Source: Marinospirillum sp. (GTDB taxonomy: Bacteria > Pseudomonadota > Gammaproteobacteria > Pseudomonadales > Halomonadaceae). Taken from it: 42,068 nucleotides of DNA. The stretch spans positions 1 through 42,068 of the forward strand of contig NZ_JACUUA010000011.1 of the NCBI RefSeq assembly GCF_014859565.1. Direction: 5' to 3'. The position numbers and the translations under genes were made by a program. The notes under the pieces were generated by a model. That model ran no database searches, was not told the DNA's origin, and was given only the letters and a program-made list of their open reading frames with translations. Positions 8,273-18,310 of this stretch are shown here, one piece after another (positions within the stretch are counted from its first letter, which is position 1; each line of letters opens with the position of its first letter).

Positions 8273-9340
8273 TTAACCGGCTCGGCGAATCTGCCATAAC
8301 GCCCAGATGGTGCAGAAAGCAGCAGGAATCAACACCGCCAGAGCAGGGGTAAACCCCCACAACAGAGCTGTTGGACCCAGCAGGTCCTGTATGAATTTGA
8401 CCGAAAGCCCGATGATGACCCCATGAAACACCCGAGTCCCGGCCGGAACCGAGCGCAGAGAACCAAAGGTGAATGAGGCTCCTAACAACACCACAGCAAA
8501 AACAGTCACTGGCAGCAGCACCTTTTGCCAGAAAGCCAGCCAGTAAAAACCGGCTGCCTGACCTTTATCCTGCAAATAGCGGGCATAGTGCCATAATTTT
8601 GACGGTGGCAAATCCCGTGGATCAAAGGCTTGTAATGCCACAAATTCCGGCTGGATCGGCAAATTCATCAACAACTGCTGATGGCGTGTTTCTTCTACCC
8701 GCTCAGCAGTGAAATGCAACTCTCTGGCATCCTGCACCTGCCAGCCATGCTCTTCATAATTTGCCCGGGGGGCTGTCACCTGCCGTTTAAGCGTCCAGTC
8801 CTCATTCAGCTCAAACAAGGTAATACCCAGCAGCAGACCATCATCCCGCGCGACATTAATACGATAAAAAAGTGATCCTTCTTTTAACCACAAATCCTGA
8901 GCCGTGTTTACACTGCTTTGTTGCTGACCAGTGCGTTTTTCCCAGCGCCAGGTTTCCGCTGCCTGTACCCACTGCAGCAATAGATACTCACTGGCTAGCA
9001 TGGCTACCACCAGCAACAAAAATACCGGGCGAGAAGCATGAAGAATCAACCTTGGAATGGATACTCCGGCTGCCCGCATCACGGTCAGTTCGCTGGTGGA
9101 TGCAAGGCTGCCCAGACCGATCAACACCCCCACCAGTATGGCAATGGGCAGGAACATATAAAACCGCTCAGGCAGACGCAACAACATATACACAGCCGCT
9201 TCTTTTAATCCGTAACCACCGGCTAATGAAGTCAACTCATCCAGCATGGAAAAAATCAGATCCAAGCCAACAATCACCACCAGCACGGCCAGCGTGCCTT
9301 TTAAAACCGATGAAGCGATATAACGTCCCAGCAGCCTCAT
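8273..9340 (-). CDS. lptG: LPS export ABC transporter permease LptG
   Basis: LptG pairs with LptF in the inner membrane to form the LptB2FG complex, which extracts lipopolysaccharide and passes it to LptC. The 355-aa protein has the family layout: helices near residues 12-32, 50-70 and 98-118, a periplasmic beta-jellyroll domain (about 130-260), then three C-terminal helices. LGSLASTSELTVMRAAGVS is the conserved coupling-helix region that contacts LptB. Its ATG overlaps the lptF stop as ATGA, indicating translational coupling. lptB, lptC and lptA are not in this window. Confidence 0.93.
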   Translation of the reverse strand: MRLLGRYIASSVLKGTLAVLVVIVGLDLIFSMLDELTSLAGGYGLKEAAVYMLLRLPERFYMFLPIAILVGVLIGLGSLASTSELTVMRAAGVSIPRLILHASRPVFLLLVVAMLASEYLLLQWVQAAETWRWEKRTGQQQSSVNTAQDLWLKEGSLFYRINVARDDGLLLGITLFELNEDWTLKRQVTAPRANYEEHGWQVQDARELHFTAERVEETRHQQLLMNLPIQPEFVALQAFDPRDLPPSKLWHYARYLQDKGQAAGFYWLAFWQKVLLPVTVFAVVLLGASFTFGSLRSVPAGTRVFHGVIIGLSVKFIQDLLGPTALLWGFTPALAVLIPAAFCTIWALWQIRRAG

Positions 9341-10395
9341 TTAGCAAATACTCCTTTGCGCCAGCAAAGCAGCAGCCCAGCTGCCAGAAAAGCACCATGC
9401 ACCAGCCATAATCCCGGCCACAGAGGAAGCTGCCCTTTATTGACTGTACCTTGCAAAGACATCAACCCACCTAGAAACAGCATCTGCAATAAAAGCACCG
9501 GCAAAATAGCCATAAAACGCCCCTGGCGGGGGTTCACCTTAGTCAAAGGCAAGGCAATAAACACCATCACCAGCACCATCACCGGTAAACCCAGTCGCCA
9601 CTGCAGTTCAACCTGCGAAGCAAGCAGGTCATTCTGTAAAAGCTCACTGCTCGGCATGGCTGCCACCTGTTGTCGCACACTCGGAGGCTGATAAATACTC
9701 ATCCGCAACGCATAACGCTCAAACTGCAAATCGGTACTGCGCAAATCTTCTTGTGGCAGTACATAGCGGTGACCGTCTTCCAATAGCAGAAAGCGACTGC
9801 GAGTAGTATCAGTGATTTGCTGATAACCTCGCTCGGCCAATGCCAGGCTGCTTTCTTCTGCAGAGGACTGGGCAATAAACACCTGGGCCAGAGTTTGCTG
9901 ATCCTCACTGATACCATCAACATACACTGCCTGATTACCAATCCGCACAAACTGCCCGGGTGTGATGGATTCAAAACCGGTACGCTCCCGCTGTTCAGCC
10001 ATCAACAGGGCACTGGCATACTGAGTTTTGGGGGTTACATACAGACTACCCACAGCAGTGCAACCAGCGACCAGGAGCGCCAGCACCAGAACCAGTTTCA
10101 GCAGTTGGTTCTGGCTCACACCGCTGGACTGAATCACTGACATTTCACTTTCCATATACAGGCGACCAAAGGTCAGCATCAGCGCCAGTACAAAACTGAT
10201 CGGTAGAATCAACTGCAGTGCATAGGGAGTATACAGCAGTGTCAGTTGCCCCAATACATCCAGGGATATACGCCCAGAAGCCGCCCGCCCCAGCAAACGG
10301 GCAAACCGGCTGCCAACAATCACCAGCAGCAACACACTGCTCACCGCCAGGGTGGTGATTAGCACTTCCCGCGCAATGTAACGATAAAGAATCAA
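9337..10395 (-). CDS. lptF: LPS export ABC transporter permease LptF
   Basis: LptF is the partner permease of LptG. The 352-aa protein starts MILYRYIAREVL, typical of LptF. It has the coupling region LTFGRLYMESEMSVIQSSGVS (about 93-113), a periplasmic domain in the middle, and C-terminal helices with ALPLTKVNPRQGRFMAI. It is the first gene of the leftward lptF-lptG-RDD operon and diverges from pepA across about 125 bp, the usual arrangement in gammaproteobacteria. Confidence 0.93.
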   Translation of the reverse strand: MILYRYIAREVLITTLAVSSVLLLVIVGSRFARLLGRAASGRISLDVLGQLTLLYTPYALQLILPISFVLALMLTFGRLYMESEMSVIQSSGVSQNQLLKLVLVLALLVAGCTAVGSLYVTPKTQYASALLMAEQRERTGFESITPGQFVRIGNQAVYVDGISEDQQTLAQVFIAQSSAEESSLALAERGYQQITDTTRSRFLLLEDGHRYVLPQEDLRSTDLQFERYALRMSIYQPPSVRQQVAAMPSSELLQNDLLASQVELQWRLGLPVMVLVMVFIALPLTKVNPRQGRFMAILPVLLLQMLFLGGLMSLQGTVNKGQLPLWPGLWLVHGAFLAAGLLLCWRKGVFAK

Positions 10396-10439
10396 AAAAA
10401 GACTCCAGTAAACAGACGATGCATTTCTTACATAAAGCC

Positions 10440-10469
10440 ATTATCCTACAGGTGCATCAGGCTTGTCTT
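10440..10469 (-). promoter_or_regulatory. Candidate sigma-70 promoter of lptF-lptG
   Basis: On the minus strand AAGACA (10469-10464, four of six matches) is followed at 18 bp by GATAAT (10445-10440, five of six matches), about 45 bp upstream of the lptF ATG. Confidence 0.45.
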
Positions 10470-10520
10470 GTTACTGGCCAAAATGGCACCTCTATCTAAC
10501 TAAACTGTTACGGAGCAGCT

Positions 10521-12020
10521 ATGAATTTTAAACTGGTTACCCAATCTCCAGCCCTTACGGAAACTGCCTGTGTGGTACTTCCCGTTCTGCAAGAGGGTAG
10601 CCTTACCTCCAGTGGTGAAGCACTCGACAAGGCAACAGAATCCCTGATTCATCAGGTGATTGAGCGGGGAGACTTCAAGGCCAAACTTGGCAAAACCTTT
10701 CTGATGCCTTTTGCTCCCGGCGCTGAAGCCCAGCGCATCCTGCTGGTGGGCATGGGTGAAGAAGCTAAGCTTACTGACAACAAATTCCGCAAAGCCTGTC
10801 AGGCTGCTTATGATCAACTGGCGCAACTCAGCCTGCATGACTGCTTGATTACACTCGCTGATACCCCGCTGAAAAATCGTGATTCTGCCTGGAAACTGCG
10901 ATTGCTGGCCGAAGTGGCTGAAACCAGCTTTTATCGTTTTACCGAATTCAAAACAGCTACACCACAAGAAGATCTACCTTCCGAGATCCTGTTTTTCTGG
11001 CCGGATAACCATGAAGGTATCGAGGGTGAAAAAGCTCTGCGTGCCGGTCAAGCCATAGGGCAGGGTAAAAACCTGGCTCGCACCCTGGGCAACCGTCCCG
11101 GTAACGTCTGCACCCCAATCCATCTGGCAGATACAGCGCTGGGACTGGTGGCAAAAGATTCAGCATTCACGACCACCATTCTGGATGAAAACCAGATGGC
11201 TCAGCTGGGCATGAATAGCCTGCTATCGGTTGGTAAAGGCAGCGACCAGCCGCCACGCCTGATCGTGGTGGAATATAAGGGATCCAGAGACCCAGAAGCT
11301 CGCCCCCATGTACTGCTCGGCAAGGGCATCACCTTTGATACCGGTGGTATCAGCCTGAAGCCCGGTGAAGGCATGGACGAAATGAAGTTCGACATGTGTG
11401 GCGCGGCCAGTGTACTGGGTGCATTGGAAGCGGTGCGCCAGTTAAAACCAAAACTGAACCTGGTGTTCATAATTGCTGCCGCCGAGAACATGCCTTCTGG
11501 TCGCGCCAGCAAACCCGGCGATATTTACACCAGCCTGTCCGGTAAAACCATCGAAGTATTAAACACCGATGCCGAAGGTCGTCTGGTGCTCTGTGATGCC
11601 CTGACTTACGCCGAACGCTTTAATCCGGACAGTGTGGTAGATATTGCCACCTTAACCGGAGCCTGCATCATTGCACTGGGTCACCAGACCACAGCCTTAA
11701 TGAGTAATAACGATGAACTGGCCGCTGCACTGTTAAAAGCCGGTATAGATGCTGACGACCGTGCCTGGCAGCTGCCAATCTGGGAAGAGTATCAGGAACA
11801 GCTGGACTCCAATTTTGCTGACATGCAGAACATTGGTGGTCGCCCGGCTGGCAGTATCACTGCTGCCTGTTTCCTGTCACGTTTTGCTGAAAACTACCGC
11901 TGGGCGCATCTGGATATTGCCGGAACTGCCTGGAACTCCGGCAAACAAAAGGGTGCAACTGGCCGTCCCGTTGGTCTGCTGGTGCAATACCTGATGGATC
12001 TGGAAGCGGCTGTAGAATAA
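10521..12020 (+). CDS. pepA: Leucyl aminopeptidase PepA (M17)
   Basis: PepA is a cytoplasmic di-metal aminopeptidase that removes N-terminal residues. In E. coli it also binds DNA in plasmid-dimer resolution and carAB control. The C-terminal catalytic domain carries the M17 signatures: VLLGKGITFDTGGISLKP with metal ligands, MKFDMCGAASVLG, and the family signature NTDAEGRLVL with the D and E ligands. The less conserved N-terminal domain (1-160) is present. At 499 aa it is full length. ACGGAGC precedes the ATG. Its TAA overlaps the holC ATG (TAATG), the usual pepA-holC-valS order. Confidence 0.96.
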   Translation: MNFKLVTQSPALTETACVVLPVLQEGSLTSSGEALDKATESLIHQVIERGDFKAKLGKTFLMPFAPGAEAQRILLVGMGEEAKLTDNKFRKACQAAYDQLAQLSLHDCLITLADTPLKNRDSAWKLRLLAEVAETSFYRFTEFKTATPQEDLPSEILFFWPDNHEGIEGEKALRAGQAIGQGKNLARTLGNRPGNVCTPIHLADTALGLVAKDSAFTTTILDENQMAQLGMNSLLSVGKGSDQPPRLIVVEYKGSRDPEARPHVLLGKGITFDTGGISLKPGEGMDEMKFDMCGAASVLGALEAVRQLKPKLNLVFIIAAAENMPSGRASKPGDIYTSLSGKTIEVLNTDAEGRLVLCDALTYAERFNPDSVVDIATLTGACIIALGHQTTALMSNNDELAAALLKAGIDADDRAWQLPIWEEYQEQLDSNFADMQNIGGRPAGSITAACFLSRFAENYRWAHLDIAGTAWNSGKQKGATGRPVGLLVQYLMDLEAAVE

Positions 12021-12448
12021 TGACGCAGATCGACTTTTACCTGCTGCCGGAGGGTGACGGCAGCAGTCGCATGGATTTTGCCTGCCGTCTGGCTGAAACC
12101 ATCTGGCGCAAGGGACACCAGCTGTATATTCAGGTGGCCGATGAAGCCATGGCCAGACAACTGGATGAACGCTTGTGGAGTTTTAAACCGGATGCATTTC
12201 TGCCACATGGGCTGCTGGGAAACCAGCCGCCATCACCAGTCGAAATTAGCTGGCAGGATGATCCCGGCAACCACCACGATGTGCTGTTAAATCTGGATTT
12301 AAAGGTACCGGTGCACTTTTCGCGCTTTCAGAGAGTGGCGGAAATCATTGATGACAGTGAGCAGGTACGAGAGCCCAAACGAGCGGACTGGCGCTTTTAC
12401 AAGGAACGGGGCTACCTGATCAAGGCACATGATATGCGTCGCCGTTAA
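12020..12448 (+). CDS. holC: DNA polymerase III chi subunit HolC
   Basis: Chi joins the clamp loader, through psi, to single-stranded-DNA-binding protein at the replication fork. The 142-aa protein shows family features: IDFYLLPEGD at the start, CRLAETIWRKGHQLYIQ, LDERLWSFKPDAFLPHGL, LLNLDLKVPVHFSRFQRVAEII, and a C-terminal WRFYKERGY(L). Its ATG overlaps the pepA stop, so translation is likely coupled. valS follows after about 150 bp that holds a possible promoter of its own. Confidence 0.92.
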   Translation: MTQIDFYLLPEGDGSSRMDFACRLAETIWRKGHQLYIQVADEAMARQLDERLWSFKPDAFLPHGLLGNQPPSPVEISWQDDPGNHHDVLLNLDLKVPVHFSRFQRVAEIIDDSEQVREPKRADWRFYKERGYLIKAHDMRRR

Positions 12449-12537
12449 GTCCCGCAGGTGGAAAATCAGTAGCATGTAGGAGGTACAGCCAAAGCCATCA
12501 CAGTTTTTGCAACCTACCCTCACCAGTTGCAAAAAGC

Positions 12538-12543
12538 TATAAT
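12538..12543 (+). promoter_or_regulatory. Consensus -10 box upstream of valS
   Basis: TATAAT lies 53 bp upstream of the valS ATG, in the 148-bp gap after holC. No good -35 box is found at 16-18 bp, so this is a weak candidate for a valS promoter. Confidence 0.3.
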
Positions 12544-12596
12544 CCCGCGCAATCAAACCTTTTGTCCAGCAGCATCAGCAAATCAACGGAACCCTC

Positions 12597-15467
12597 ATGA
12601 CCAGCAAGCCAGAACCCTCTCTCGACAAGACCTACCAACCCACCGAAATTGAACAGCGCTGGGCCAAAGAATGGGAAGAAAAAGGTTATTTCCGTCCATC
12701 CGGTCAGGGTGAAGGCACAAGCCCCAAAAAAAGCTACAGCATCATGATTCCACCACCGAATGTTACTGGCAGCCTGCACATGGGCCACGCCTTTCAGGAT
12801 TCCATCATGGACACCCTGACCCGCTGGCAGCGCATGCAGCAGAAAAACACCCTCTGGCAGGTGGGCACAGATCACGCCGGTATTGCTACCCAGATGGTGG
12901 TGGAGCGTAAACTGGCCGCTGAAGAAGGCAAAACCCGCCATGATCTGGGCCGTGATAAATTTCTGGAGAAGGTCTGGGAGTGGAAAGAAGAATCCGGCGG
13001 CACCATCACCCGCCAGCTGCGCCGCCTCGGTGCCTCAGTGGACTGGGATCGTGAACGCTTCACCATGGATGAGGGTTTTTACAAAGCTGTGCAGGAAGTG
13101 TTTATTCGCCTGTATGACGAAGGCCTGATTTATCGTGGCAAACGCCTGGTCAACTGGGACCCAAAACTTCACACCGCCATTTCTGATCTGGAAGTGGAAA
13201 ACAAGGATCAGCAGGGCAACTTCTGGCACTTCCGTTACCCGCTGGCGGATGGTGTAAAAACCACCGATGGCAAAGACTATTTGATTGTTGCCACCACCCG
13301 CCCGGAAACCCTGCTGGGGGATACCTGCGTTGCCGTTAACCCCAAAGATGAGCGTTATGCCTCCATCATCGGTAAAGACGTGATCCTGCCATTGGTCGGT
13401 CGCCGCATTCCAGTGGTAGCCGATGACCATGCCGATATGGATAAAGGTTCCGGCTGTGTAAAAATCACCCCAGCACATGACTTTAACGACTATCAGGTCG
13501 GCAAGCGCCATCACATGCCACTGATCAACGTGATGACCATTGATGCTGCCATCCGTGAAGAAGCTGAAGTTTATAACCTGGATGGCAGTGCCAACAGTGA
13601 AGTTGACCCCACCCTGCCAGAAATTTTCCGCGGACTGGATCGTTACGAAGCACGCAAGAAGCTGGTCGCGGAAATGGACAGCCTGGGGCTGCTGGAGAAG
13701 GTAGAAGCCATCAACAACACCCTGCCCTACGGCGACCGCTCCGGTGTGGTGATTGAACCGCTACTGACCGATCAATGGTTTGTGAAAATTGCCCCGCTGG
13801 CCGAGCCAGCAATCAAGGCGGTGGAAAACGGCGACATCCAGTTTGTACCCAAACAATACGAAAACATGTACTTCGCCTGGATGCGGGATATTCAGGACTG
13901 GTGTATTTCCCGCCAGCTCTGGTGGGGGCATCGTGTACCGGCCTGGTACGATGAAAGCGGCAATATTTATGTGGCACAAAGTGAAGAAGCCGCCCGCCGC
14001 AAATACAATCTGGGCGACGAGATCAGTCTGGAACAGGACAGCGACGTGCTGGATACCTGGTTCAGCTCCGGCTTGTGGACCTTTGGCACCCTGGGCTGGC
14101 CGGAACAGACTGATGAATTAAAAACCTTTCACCCCACCAGTGTGCTGGTGACGGGTTTTGACATCATCTTCTTCTGGGTGGCACGCATGATCATGCTGAC
14201 ACTGAAGTTCACCGATCAGGTGCCGTTTAAAACCGTGTATGTCACCGGCCTGATCCGTGATGACAACGGCCAGAAGATGTCCAAATCCAAGGGTAACGTA
14301 CTCGACCCGCTGGACATGATTGACGGCATTGATCTGGACAGCTTGCTGGCAAAACGCACCAGCGGCATGATGCAACCCCAGCTGGCAGAAAAAATTGCCA
14401 AACAGACCCGCAAAGCCTTCCCGGAAGGCATCGGTGCCCACGGCACAGACGCGCTGCGTTTCACCCTGCTGGCGATGGCCACCACTGGCCGTGATATCAA
14501 CTGGGACATGAAACGTCTGGAAGGTTACCGGAATTTCTGTAACAAAATCTGGAACGCCGCCCGTTATGTGCTCAGCAACACCGAAGGCGAAGACTGCGGC
14601 GTCAATGACGAAGCAGTGGAACTGACCCTGGCTGACCGCTGGATCATCTCCCGCCTGCAGGAAACCGAAGCCGCCATCACCCGGCATCTGGAAAGTTACC
14701 GCTTTGACCTGGCCGCCAACACCTATTACGAGTTTGTCTGGAACGACTACTGCGACTGGTATCTGGAACTGTCCAAGCCGGTGTTGTGGAACGAAGAATC
14801 CAGCCCTGAAGCCCTGCGTGGTACTCGCCGCACCCTTGTGCGGGTACTGGAAGTCATCCTGCGCCTCGGCCACCCGATGATGCCGTTCATCACCGAAGAA
14901 ATCTGGCAACGTGTGAAAGGGCTGGCCGGTGTGGAAGGGGATACCCTGATGCAGGCTCAGTGGCCGGTGCCGAATGAATCACGCATTGATGCCGCTGCGG
15001 TCAGTGACATAGAGTGGGTTAAAGGTGTGATTCTGGCAGTACGGGAGCTGCGTGCCGCCAACAATCTGGCACCCGGCAAACCCCTGCCGATTTTGATCCA
15101 CAACGCCAGCGCCGAAGATCAGCAACGTCTGCAAGACAACCGCCTGTTCCTGCAGAAACTGGCCAAACTGGAAAGCATTGAGCTGGCCGACACCCTGCCA
15201 ATGAGCGCCATGCAGCTGGTGGGTCAGATGGAAGTGCACCTGCCGCTGGCCGGCTTTATCGACAAGGATGCTGAAATTGCCCGCCTGCAGAAGGAAATCG
15301 ACCGCCTGCAGCAGGACATTCAGCGCACCGAAGCCAAGCTGGGTAACGAAGCCTTTGTCAGTAAAGCGCCAGCTGCCGTGGTGGACAAGGAAAAGGCCAA
15401 AATCGAAGAAAATCGTATGGCCTGCAACAAACTGCAGGAGCAGCAGGAACAGTTAAAAGCTCTATGA
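12597..15467 (+). CDS. valS: Valyl-tRNA synthetase
   Basis: This class I synthetase charges tRNA-Val. [15 protein letters not shown] contains the HIGH-type motif (HMGH, residues 61-64), and KMSKS begins at K560. The editing (CP1) domain lies between them ([31 protein letters not shown]). The anticodon-binding domain and the C-terminal coiled coil typical of ValRS follow (about 890-956, alternating Leu/Lys/Glu, [16 protein letters not shown]). At 956 aa it is full length. The start is ATG 12597. Confidence 0.97.
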   Translation: MTSKPEPSLDKTYQPTEIEQRWAKEWEEKGYFRPSGQGEGTSPKKSYSIMIPPPNVTGSLHMGHAFQDSIMDTLTRWQRMQQKNTLWQVGTDHAGIATQMVVERKLAAEEGKTRHDLGRDKFLEKVWEWKEESGGTITRQLRRLGASVDWDRERFTMDEGFYKAVQEVFIRLYDEGLIYRGKRLVNWDPKLHTAISDLEVENKDQQGNFWHFRYPLADGVKTTDGKDYLIVATTRPETLLGDTCVAVNPKDERYASIIGKDVILPLVGRRIPVVADDHADMDKGSGCVKITPAHDFNDYQVGKRHHMPLINVMTIDAAIREEAEVYNLDGSANSEVDPTLPEIFRGLDRYEARKKLVAEMDSLGLLEKVEAINNTLPYGDRSGVVIEPLLTDQWFVKIAPLAEPAIKAVENGDIQFVPKQYENMYFAWMRDIQDWCISRQLWWGHRVPAWYDESGNIYVAQSEEAARRKYNLGDEISLEQDSDVLDTWFSSGLWTFGTLGWPEQTDELKTFHPTSVLVTGFDIIFFWVARMIMLTLKFTDQVPFKTVYVTGLIRDDNGQKMSKSKGNVLDPLDMIDGIDLDSLLAKRTSGMMQPQLAEKIAKQTRKAFPEGIGAHGTDALRFTLLAMATTGRDINWDMKRLEGYRNFCNKIWNAARYVLSNTEGEDCGVNDEAVELTLADRWIISRLQETEAAITRHLESYRFDLAANTYYEFVWNDYCDWYLELSKPVLWNEESSPEALRGTRRTLVRVLEVILRLGHPMMPFITEEIWQRVKGLAGVEGDTLMQAQWPVPNESRIDAAAVSDIEWVKGVILAVRELRAANNLAPGKPLPILIHNASAEDQQRLQDNRLFLQKLAKLESIELADTLPMSAMQLVGQMEVHLPLAGFIDKDAEIARLQKEIDRLQQDIQRTEAKLGNEAFVSKAPAAVVDKEKAKIEENRMACNKLQEQQEQLKAL

Positions 15468-15477
15468 GCAACCACCT

Positions 15478-16092
15478 GTGATTGAAGACAACAAACACCG
15501 CCAGCACAGTCTGGTTGAAGATGCCCTGGCACTGATCACTGCCACGCCGCTGGTGGCACTGGGCATCACCTTTTACAGTCACGCAGAGCTGCTGACCGGC
15601 AGTACCGCAGGGCTGGCCTTTCTGATCAAGTATTTGACAGAATGGGGCTTCGGCCCGGTGTTTTTTGTGCTTAACCTACCGTTTTATGTGCTGGCCTTTC
15701 TGCGCATGGGCTGGAAATTCACCCTGCGCACCTTCTGTGCTGTGGGACTAGTATCCGTGTTTGCTGAACTCACGCCGCAATGGGTGAGTCTGCATCAGAT
15801 CAATCCAGTGTATGCCGCCCTGCTGGGTGGTATGTGTATGGGACTGGGCATGCTGATGTTGTTCCGCCACCGCGCCAGCCTGGGGGGCGTCAACATCCTG
15901 GCACTCTACCTGCAAGATCGCTTCAACATCCGCGCCGGAAAATTCCAGATGAGTGTTGATCTGGTGATTGTACTGGCCGCCCTGCTGGTATTACCACTCG
16001 ACAAGGTACTACTCTCCATTGGTGGAGCTGCTATCCTCAACCTGATCCTCACCCTCAACCACAAACCGGGACGTTACCAGGGCGTGAGTTGA
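15478..16092 (+). CDS. YitT-family membrane protein
   Basis: The 204-aa hydrophobic protein has five or six predicted membrane helices and YitT/DUF161 features: TPLVALGITFYSHAELLTGSTAGLAFL, LNLPFYVLAF, GLGMLMLFRHRASLGGVNILALYLQ, and a C-terminal DLVIVLAALLVLP helix. Its function is unknown. The frame begins at GTG 15478, only 10 bp after the valS stop, with weak upstream GAG. An ATG just upstream runs straight into a stop, so GTG is the only sensible start. It is probably read with valS. Confidence 0.78.
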   Translation: MIEDNKHRQHSLVEDALALITATPLVALGITFYSHAELLTGSTAGLAFLIKYLTEWGFGPVFFVLNLPFYVLAFLRMGWKFTLRTFCAVGLVSVFAELTPQWVSLHQINPVYAALLGGMCMGLGMLMLFRHRASLGGVNILALYLQDRFNIRAGKFQMSVDLVIVLAALLVLPLDKVLLSIGGAAILNLILTLNHKPGRYQGVS

Positions 16093-16158
16093 AACCTTGC
16101 CTTCATACTTGCTCAGGCACTATGCTCACAACAGCCAGCAGCATTTGAGGAGATTCTG

Positions 16159-16383
16159 ATGGAAGCCGTGCGTTTTTATACCCAGCCCGTCGATGGACAA
16201 GTAATCGTTCGTCTCCCAGCGGCGCTGGCCAATATCGAACAGCTTGAAGTCATCGTATTGCCCGCCAATGAGCCAAAAGTGCATGAGCGGCGCAAACCCA
16301 ACCCGTTGTTGATGAATAGTCTGCAACTTTCAGACGATCTGATTGCACCGGCCGCACCCGAAAGCGATTGGGATGCACACTGA
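16159..16383 (+). CDS. Antitoxin of a PIN-toxin pair
   Basis: The 74-aa protein starts MEAVRFYTQPVDGQVIVRLP. This beta-strand-rich beginning is seen in short antitoxins encoded ahead of VapC-type toxins; the acidic, Pro-rich C-terminal part would be the toxin-wrapping segment. I cannot place it in a named antitoxin family with certainty. TGAGGAG gives a strong ribosome-binding site. Its TGA overlaps the toxin ATG as TGATG, so the two are translationally coupled. Small size, coupling and order support the call. Confidence 0.7.
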   Translation: MEAVRFYTQPVDGQVIVRLPAALANIEQLEVIVLPANEPKVHERRKPNPLLMNSLQLSDDLIAPAAPESDWDAH

Positions 16384-16772
16384 TGCTAATGGATACCCAT
16401 ATCTGGATTCGCTGGCTGACTGCTTCAGACGGGGAACAAGCCTTACCTGGGCATTTAGTTGAAAAGATTGAGTTGTCACCAACCCTGGCCATCAGTGCCA
16501 TTTCCTGCTGGGAGCTGGGTCAACTGGTCAAACGTAACCGTTTAAGGCTACAGATGCCGATGGAGCAATGGCTGAATCTGGCTTGTGAAGGTATCCAGGT
16601 GATTCCAGTTAACCGTGGCATCGCTGAACTGGCCGCCAACCTGCCAGAACACCACCGCGACCCCGCTGATCGGTTTATCATCGCCACCAGTTTGATCCAC
16701 AACCTGCCTTTAATCAGCCTTGACCAGGCTTTTAAACAGTATCAGGAACTGACTGACCACCTGATCAGTTGA
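16383..16772 (+). CDS. PIN-domain ribonuclease toxin (VapC-type)
   Basis: The 129-aa protein starts MLMDTHIWIRWL, with the first PIN acidic residue at D4. It continues with ISAISCWELGQL (conserved glutamate) and DPADRFIIATS (last acidic pair), the full PIN active-site set. Such toxins cleave tRNA or rRNA when the antitoxin is degraded. The start at 16383 is preferred over 16368 because it overlaps the antitoxin stop and keeps the usual N-terminus. The pair sits between yitT and epmA with no flanking repeats. All catalytic residues are present, so it looks functional, unlike the two broken higA-type loci elsewhere in the window. Confidence 0.85.
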   Translation: MLMDTHIWIRWLTASDGEQALPGHLVEKIELSPTLAISAISCWELGQLVKRNRLRLQMPMEQWLNLACEGIQVIPVNRGIAELAANLPEHHRDPADRFIIATSLIHNLPLISLDQAFKQYQELTDHLIS

Positions 16773-16779
16773 TCCTGCA

Positions 16780-17724
16780 CTACCAACGCAGCGCACTGAA
16801 GGTCAGCACCTCATCCAGTGAATCTGCCTGCAGTGCCAGCATCACCAGCCGATCAAATCCCAGCGCAATACCACTGCATTCCGGCAAGCCTTGCTGCAGG
16901 GCTTCAATCAGCTTGGTATCGGGAGTGATTTGCTCTTTGCCCAATGCCCGACGCTGGGCATTATCGGCCACAAAACGAGCAGCCTGTTCATCCGCCGCAG
17001 TCAGTTCCTGATAGGCATTGGCCAGCTCCAGACCATCCACATATAACTCAAAACGACTGGCCACGGCATTGCCAAAAGCATCCTGATGCACCTGCGCCAG
17101 CGCTGCCTGGCTGGCCGGAAACTCATACAACACCACCCGACCCAGTGTTTTGAATCCCGGCTCTACCTGATGACTGATCAGTAAATCCAGACAGGCATCC
17201 CGATCCAGCATCTGTGCATCAATACCTGAGCAGGTCACACAAGCTGCACGCAAGGTTTCCAGTTCAGCAGTAAAAGGGTCCAGCCCGACCAGCTGTAAAA
17301 AAGCTTCCCGATAAGTCAGGTGCGTATAATCCGCAACACCCAGCAGCTCATCCACCAGCGCCCGGCATTCACTTTCCAGTTCGGCCAACGACCAGCCGGG
17401 GCGATACCACTCCAGCATCAGAAACTCAGGGTTATGTCTGCGGCTCACCTCACCATTACGGAAACACGGCCCCAGTTGATAAATCGGCCCACTGCCTGCG
17501 ACCAGCAGGCGTTTCATGTAAAACTCTGGCGAGGTTTGCAGGTACAGTGCCTGCGGCTGCGCCGAGCCACCTTCCAGACGCGTCACAAACGAATCCAGCA
17601 GCGGATCGGTTGATCCACCCGGCCCCAGCACTGGAGTATTCACCTCCAGCACCCCACGCCGGGCGAAAAAAAGCCGGGTTGTATTCAACAACCCGGCACG
17701 TTTCAGCAGTAGATCTTTAAGCAC
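16780..17724 (-). CDS. epmA: EF-P--lysine lysyltransferase EpmA (GenX/PoxA)
   Basis: EpmA is a class II LysRS paralogue that attaches (R)-beta-lysine to a lysine of elongation factor P. It has the LysRS catalytic core without an anticodon-binding domain: [58 protein letters not shown] and a C-terminal [12 protein letters not shown]. Start choice is uncertain. GTG 17724 (8-bp overlap with efp) gives 314 aa; TTG 17754 gives 324 aa with a 38-bp overlap. Neither has a clear ribosome site. It lies directly downstream of efp, its substrate. Confidence 0.9.
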   Translation of the reverse strand: MLKDLLLKRAGLLNTTRLFFARRGVLEVNTPVLGPGGSTDPLLDSFVTRLEGGSAQPQALYLQTSPEFYMKRLLVAGSGPIYQLGPCFRNGEVSRRHNPEFLMLEWYRPGWSLAELESECRALVDELLGVADYTHLTYREAFLQLVGLDPFTAELETLRAACVTCSGIDAQMLDRDACLDLLISHQVEPGFKTLGRVVLYEFPASQAALAQVHQDAFGNAVASRFELYVDGLELANAYQELTAADEQAARFVADNAQRRALGKEQITPDTKLIEALQQGLPECSGIALGFDRLVMLALQADSLDEVLTFSALRW

Positions 17725-18283
17725 GACTGACGTATTCGCCTGTGCGAGTATCAATCTTTAAGAGATCACCTTCGTTTACAAACAAGGGCACCCGAACTGT
17801 TGCACCTGTTGGCAATACGGCTGGTTTGGAACCACCTTGAGCTGTGTCACCTTTCACACCGGGGTCTGTCTCAGTCACCGGCAATACGATAAAATTCGGA
17901 GGAGTCACGCTGATCGGTGCACCGTTGTACAGCGTAACCATGTACACTTCTTGTTCTTTCAACCACTTGCTGGTATCACTCAGAGCACGGGCATCAGCAC
18001 CCACCTGCTCGAAGGAGCCGTCGGTTTTCATGAAGTGCCAGAATTCGCCGTCGGTGTAGAGGTATTCCATGTCCACATCCATGACATCCGCGCCCTCTAC
18101 CGACTCACCGGATTTGAAGGTTTTTTCGCCAACACGGGCGCTCATCAGGTTGCGGTACTTAACACGGGTAAATGCCTGGCCTTTGCCGGGTTTGATATGC
18201 TCAATCTCCATCATCGAGCAGGGGTCGCCATCCAGCATAAACTTGAGGCCGCCCTTGAATTCATTGGTTGCGAAATTCGCCAT
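17717..18283 (-). CDS. efp: Elongation factor P
   Basis: EF-P binds between the ribosomal P and E sites and relieves stalling at polyproline. The 188-aa protein has the KOW-like N-terminal domain with [16 protein letters not shown], which carries the lysine modified by EpmA and EpmB. Two OB domains follow ([14 protein letters not shown], and near the end [30 protein letters not shown]). The PGKGQA loop is the type that receives beta-lysine, consistent with epmA downstream and epmB divergent 27 bp away. Confidence 0.96.
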   Translation of the reverse strand: MANFATNEFKGGLKFMLDGDPCSMMEIEHIKPGKGQAFTRVKYRNLMSARVGEKTFKSGESVEGADVMDVDMEYLYTDGEFWHFMKTDGSFEQVGADARALSDTSKWLKEQEVYMVTLYNGAPISVTPPNFIVLPVTETDPGVKGDTAQGGSKPAVLPTGATVRVPLFVNEGDLLKIDTRTGEYVSRA

Positions 18284-18310
18284 AAGTCAGATCTCTGAAT
18301 AAATAATCAC

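Noticed and set aside
12449..12596. T-box or other riboswitch before valS
   Set aside because: No specifier loop, T-box consensus or terminator/antiterminator pair is visible; T-boxes are not expected in gammaproteobacteria.
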